The translations under genes were made by a program, and so were the position numbers. From assembly GCF_052857255.1 (NCBI RefSeq), contig NC_135497.1, positions 548,743,531-548,807,530 of the forward strand: a DNA stretch of 64,000 nt. The letters are read 5' to 3'. Position 1 is the stretch's first letter; each line of letters opens with the position of its first letter. Positions 59,601 to 64,000 of the stretch are shown in pieces. The stretch comes from Amblyomma americanum (lineage: Eukaryota > Arthropoda > Arachnida > Ixodida > Ixodidae). The notes beneath the pieces were generated by a model that saw nothing but the letters and a program-made list of their open reading frames with translations, had not been told where the DNA came from and searched no databases.

Positions 59601-61111
59601 GTATGGTACGGCATTGAATAGTGTGTATGGTATGGTACGGTACGGTACGGTGCCGTATGGTATAGAACGGTATGGTATGGTATCGTACGGTATGGAATGG
59701 TATGCATGGTTTGGTATGGTATGGCATGGTATGGTATGTATGGTATTGTATGGTATGGTATGTATGGTATGGTACGGTATGGCACGGTATGATTTGGAGT
59801 GGTATGTATGGTATGGCACGGTATGGTACATAAGGTATGGAATGGTACATATTCTAGCATATGGTATGAAATGGTATGGAATGGTATGTATGGTATGGTA
59901 TGGTATGGTATGGTAGGGTACGGTACGGTATGCTATGGTATGGTACGGTTTGGTATGTATGGTATGTTATGGTTACGGTATGGTATGGTATGGCATGGTA
60001 TGGTACTGTGTTGAATGGTATGGTACGGTATGGTACGATCTGGTATGGTATGGTACGGTATGGTATGTTATGTATGGTATGGAATAGAATGGTATGAATG
60101 GTATCGTACGGTATGGTATGGTTCGGTATGGTACGGTATGGTAAGGTATGGATGGTATGGTACGGTATGAATGGTATGGTAGGGTACGGTAGGGTATGGT
60201 ATGGAACGGTGTGGAATGGTATGGTATGGTACAGTAGGGTATGGAACGGTATAGAATGGTATGTATAGTATGATACAGTATGGTATGGAATGATATGTAT
60301 GGTATGGTTAGGTATGGTAAGGTATGACATGGTATGGTAGGGTATGGAATGGTATGTATGGTATGGTATGGTACAGTAGGGTATGGAATGGCAGAGTATG
60401 GTACGGTGTGGTATGGACAGGTATGTATGGTATGGTACGGTATGATACGGTATGCTACGGTGTGGTATGGTACGGTATTGTATGGTATGGTATGGTACGG
60501 TGCGGTATGGCATGGTATGGTATGGAATGGTATAGTATGGAATGGTAAGTATGGTATGGTACGTAATGGTATGCAATGGTATGTATGGTATGGTACTGTA
60601 TGTATGGTATGGTATGGAATGATATGTATGGTATGGTACGGAATGTACGGCATGTTACTGTATGCTATGGTGTGGTATGGTACGGTATTGTATGGTATGG
60701 TACGGTACGGTACGGTATGGCACGGAATGGTATGGAAAGGTGTGGTGCGGTATTGTATGCTATGGTATGGTATTGTATGGAATGGTAAGTTTGGTTGGTA
60801 TGGAATGGTATGGTATGGTATGGAATGGTATGTATGGTATGGTACAGTATGGTATGAACAGTATGCTACGGTATGGCATAATACGGTAGGAATGGTATGT
60901 ATGGTGTGGATTGGTACATATGGTATGGTACTGTACGGTATGGTATGGTGTGGTATGGTATGGTATGGCATGGTACGGTATGGTATGGAATGATACGGTA
61001 TGGCACTGTATGGTTGGGAATGGTGTGTATGGTATGGTATGGTACGGTATGTATGGTATGGTATGGTCTGGTACAGTCTGGTACGCTATGGTATGGTTTG
61101 GTATGTATGGT
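56688..61111 (+). repeat. GGTAT/GGTAC satellite, block L (4.4 kb)
   Basis: Collinear with block I. The GGCACGATACGATAGGAAT pair is at 59048 and 59120. Small indels against block I account for most of the change in unit offset from 12,987 to 13,093. The stretch at about 58800-58950 is present here but not in block I. Confidence 0.97.
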
Positions 61112-61703
61112 TGTGGGGTTGAATTGGGGAGATAAGTACGTTCTCCCCACTCAATCGCGACTGACACGGTTCAAAGCCGCCCGGACGCCACCCCGTGATC
61201 CCGTACGCTACCGAGCGCTCGCCGACCACGGCGGGCCTTGGTCTTGGGGTACAAAGGAACAAAACATTTGCTGTCACAAGCAGGCATTTATTGCTACAGG
61301 AACAATAACGCCAGCTAGCAACAAGGTACGCTAATGATTCGAGTTCGTCCGACTCACCAGCAAGGTTCCGAGCGAATGTTCGCCCGCGCTAGGGCAAGGG
61401 ATATATACTCCGAAGGCCGGACGGGACGAGTACGGGAGCCTGTCTCCCCGTCGCTTCCTCGCCCCGCCGGCGAAGAGCGGAGCCGTGATCAACGCGTCCG
61501 CTCAGGCTGACGATCCCAGCCGAAGCCCCCCTGCCCCCTCTCGCGCGTGCGGGCTTTGGCAGTCTCCGCGCAGCGATGCTGGCGCCCTCTCTTGCCAGTT
61601 AAGGCAACTCACAAGGGAATGCGCTCAGCCTCGAGTTGAGACCACCACTGCACGGTGCCTCGCGGGAAAGCAAACTCAGGGGGCTGCAGGGCAGGTCCCC
61701 ACA
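61112..61703 (-). repeat. 3' LTR of the non-autonomous element, copy 2
   Basis: TGTGGGG...CCCCACA ends. The minus strand carries the same TATATAT (near 61397) and AATAAA (near 61290). Nearly the same as 48019-48611. Confidence 0.9.
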
Positions 61704-62990
61704 TCCCCCAACCTTAAATAGACCCACGCGCCTGAAGGTTCATGTTATGGAGGAGTCTCCTGGTCTTCATGTCCTTGAGGCACGTCTTGCAGCGAAGGTC
61801 ACGCTGACAGCGTCCACGCAGCCTTCCGCTGTATTCCGAAGCGGCGTGAAGGTCTCCGCTGGGACGACTCGTATGGCCCGGGGACTACCGTGTCCGCAGG
61901 CCCGCGAATCGAAGGCCGGTGGGAAAACTGCGGGCCAGGATCCTGCAGTAGTCGCCAGGGCAGCAGCAGCAGCCGGAGTTGACTGCTGACTGGTCTCGCC
62001 ACAGCTGCCCCAGATGGATGCGGCGAACAGGATACAGGCCGCTCCGTCGCAGCAGGTGGCAGCAAGACGGTGTGCACCGGACAGCAAGCCTTGGTGGCTC
62101 CACCGGATCTGCAAAATTGCCGAAACGCTCTCGGCGTGCCTTTAACGTAGGTCACGGGAGGGGAAATGGCACCCGCAAGGACCTCGTGGCACAATTCCTA
62201 ACTCGCTAGCAAAACGTGTCGGCGGCTGTGCAAACGCAAAGTTCGAGTGAACAAACCCCTTTCTTGAGTTGAACGAGACTGCTTAGTTCGTGCGAGGTTA
62301 CAAACAAAAAAAAACGGGCGGGCACAAAGTGCGCCCCCTCTCAACGACACGGTCCGGTGGTCGTGTCTCTTTTAACGTGGTGCAGGCAGCTCCGAAAAGC
62401 CTCAGGCCTAACTACCCCTCCGACAAATACCGTGACCACAACAAAGACACGAAACGGGTTACGTGCGCGCAGCCGCGAGGAGACAGCATTGTGGGGTGGT
62501 CCTACCCCGCTCACTGCACAAAGCAGCTTCTGAGCGGTCGGCGCCCATCGTGTCGGACGGTGTCGGAGCCACCAATGCCGAGCTGCAATACCAGCGAGCT
62601 CGTAGCGGCACCCGTGGCCCCAGGCCGCCCGGCTCCCGTAGCCGCGACTCCCAGAGTCGAAAAAGAGACAGTAGAGAAAATATATACAGAAACTCGGACC
62701 ACCCACGCGGCTTCCGTACTCACTCGCTTCGGTCTCGGCAACACCGCGGGCGCTATGCATCGCGCTCCCTCGATGCGGACCAAGTTATTCTCGCTAAGAA
62801 TCTGCAGGAAAAAAATTGTGCTGAGCATGTCGAAAAGTTCATACATGCTGCAGCGCAATACACCTCGCACTCAAGAAAGCATGCCGCAGGTCCTAGGGAT
62901 CAAAATTCACTCTAGGCCTAGCACTTGTCAAGTCCGGACAAAGAGCGTTCCTCGAACCGAACCGACAGTCGTGCAATGTTCGAAGAGCAG
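61704..62990 (-). other. Internal region of the non-autonomous LTR element, copy 2
   Basis: Collinear with 48612-49895. Purine tract GGTTGGGGGATG on the minus strand adjoins the 3' LTR. No retroviral domain seen in any frame. The antisense frame 62463-62915 is Arg/Ser-rich (RSRDSQSRKRDSRE) and looks like composition, not a known family. Confidence 0.6.
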
Positions 62991-63008
62991 GCCCCACGTT
63001 GGGCGCCA
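62991..63008 (-). other. Perfect tRNA-Lys(1,2) primer-binding site
   Basis: The minus strand reads TGGCGCCCAACGTGGGGC, the exact complement of the last 18 bases of animal tRNA-Lys(CUU) including CCA. It lies two bases inside the 5' LTR. It fixes both the orientation and the priming mechanism of the element. Confidence 0.93.
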
Positions 63009-63010
63009 GA

Positions 63011-63601
63011 TGTGGGGTTGAATTGGGGAGATAAGTACGTTCTCCCCACCCAATCGCGGCTGACACGGATCAAAGCCGCCCGGACCCCACCTCGTGATCG
63101 CGTACGCTACCGAGCGCTCGCCGACCACAGCGGGCCTTGCTCTGGGGGAACAAAGGAATGACACATTGGATGACACAAACAGGCATTTATTGCTACAGCA
63201 ACAATGAGGCCAGCTAGCAACAAGGTACACTAAAGAATCGAGGTCGTCCGACTCACCAGCAAGGTTCCGAGCGAATTTTCGCCCACGCTAGGGCAAGGGA
63301 TATATACTCCGAAGGCCGGACGTTACGAGTACGGGAGCCTGTCTCCCCGTCGCTTCCTCGCCCCGCCGGCGAAGAGCGGAGCCGCGAGCGACGCGTCCGC
63401 TCATTCCGACGATCCCAGCCGAAGCCCCCCTGCCCCCTCTCCCCGCGCGGGCTTTGGAAGTCTCCGCGCAGCGATGCTGGCGCCCTCTCTTGCCAGTTAA
63501 GGTAACTCACAAAGGAATGCGCTCAGCCTCGAGGTGAGACCGCCACTGCACGGTGCCTCGCGGGAAAGCAAACTCAGGGGGCTGCAGGGCAGGTTCCCAC
63601 A
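63011..63601 (-). repeat. 5' LTR of the non-autonomous element, copy 2
   Basis: 591 bp, TATATAT near 63306-63300 and AATAAA near 63190-63185 on the minus strand. Resembles 49915-50506 more closely than its own 3' LTR. Confidence 0.9.
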
Positions 63602-64000
63602 TAGTATGGTACAGTATGGTATGGTATGGAGTGGTATGTATGGTATGGTACAGTATGGAATGGCATGTATGGTATGGTATGCTATGGTAGGTATGTATGG
63701 TATGGTACAGTGTGATATGGTGTGGTATGGAATGGTATGGTATAGTATGGTACGGTATGGTATGGAATGGTATGGTACGGTATAGTATGGTACAGTACGG
63801 TATGGTATGGTACGGTACGGTATGGTACGGTGTGGTATGGTATGGTATGGCACGGTATGGTACGGTACGGTATGGCACGGCACGGTATTTTATGGTATAG
63901 TATGGTACGGTATGGTATGTAACGGTATGTATGGTATGGTATGGTACGGTATGGTATAATATAGAACGGTATGGAATGGTATGAATGGTATGGTATGGTA
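63602..64000 (+). repeat. GGTAT/GGTAC satellite, block M (window edge)
   Basis: Collinear with the first 400 bases of block J, including GTACAGTGTGATATGGTG. Continues past the window. Confidence 0.97.

Larger units (their letters stand above)
61112..63601 (-). mobile_element. Non-autonomous LTR retrotransposon, copy 2 (2.49 kb), minus strand
   Basis: Same structure as 48019-50506 and the better preserved copy: 592-bp and 591-bp LTRs, a perfect 18-base tRNA-Lys primer-binding site and a ~1.29-kb internal region. The 5' LTR edge has one substitution (GTTCCCACA for GTCCCCACA). Confidence 0.88.
51751..64000. repeat. Tandem segmental duplication, unit 2 (at least 12.25 kb, cut by window end)
   Basis: Second copy of 38829-51750, with the same element order. 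If the period holds, a third inverted CR1-like fragment should begin about 64,220, beyond the window. Differences from unit 1 include a longer TGA tail on the RTE, a 60-base tandem duplication in the RTE, and an intact primer-binding site in the LTR element. Confidence 0.92.

Noticed and set aside
62290..63021. SR-type splicing protein
   Set aside because: Arg/Ser richness occurs in one shifted frame of GC-rich LTR-element DNA and runs antisense to the element; no RRM.

Overview
This window is eukaryotic, almost certainly arthropod, heterochromatin. No host gene, tRNA gene or rRNA could be supported. Every protein-coding signature belongs to a retrotransposon. The mix of Ty3, I-like, CR1-like and RTE-like elements with a tRNA-headed SINE is what I would expect in a chelicerate such as a hard tick; that assignment is inference from memory, not a search result.

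About 26 kb of the 64 kb (thirteen blocks) is one degenerate pentanucleotide satellite whose + strand reads GGTAT / GGTAC with GGAAT and 4-base GTAT variants. Every block has the same orientation, as if one ancestral array had been interrupted by insertions and then amplified in pieces.

Layout. 1-5743: a minus-strand Ty3-type LTR with a 218-bp (AC)n tract in its U3, then a 5'-truncated, frameshifted Ty3 pol (RT, RNase H, integrase) with its 3' LTR. 5744-8457: satellite. 8458-13976: a near full-length but decayed I-type LINE on the minus strand (zinc-knuckle ORF1, then endonuclease, RT and RNase H). 13977-16757: satellite. 16758-19190: 5'-truncated CR1-like LINE. 19288-23321: RTE-like LINE split by a CR1 fragment. 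23322-34392: satellite with two clusters of tRNA-derived SINEs and a 0.7-kb fragment of the I-type LINE. 34393-38828: CR1-like LINE with tandem 293-bp 5'-UTR monomers, an intact PHD-finger ORF1 and a broken ORF2. 38829-64000: two direct copies of a ~13-kb unit made of inverted CR1 fragment, satellite, RTE, satellite, small non-autonomous LTR element with a perfect tRNA-Lys primer-binding site (second copy), and satellite.

Duplication is layered: the ~13-kb tandem unit; an older duplication of 23.8-26.5 kb at 31.5-34.4 kb; homology of 5.7-9.2 kb with 26.4-31.5 kb; and an RTE-plus-flanks segment present three times. The genes do not cooperate in a host pathway. The window records insertion into, and amplification of, a satellite array, and only one retroelement frame (35137-36033) is still open from end to end.
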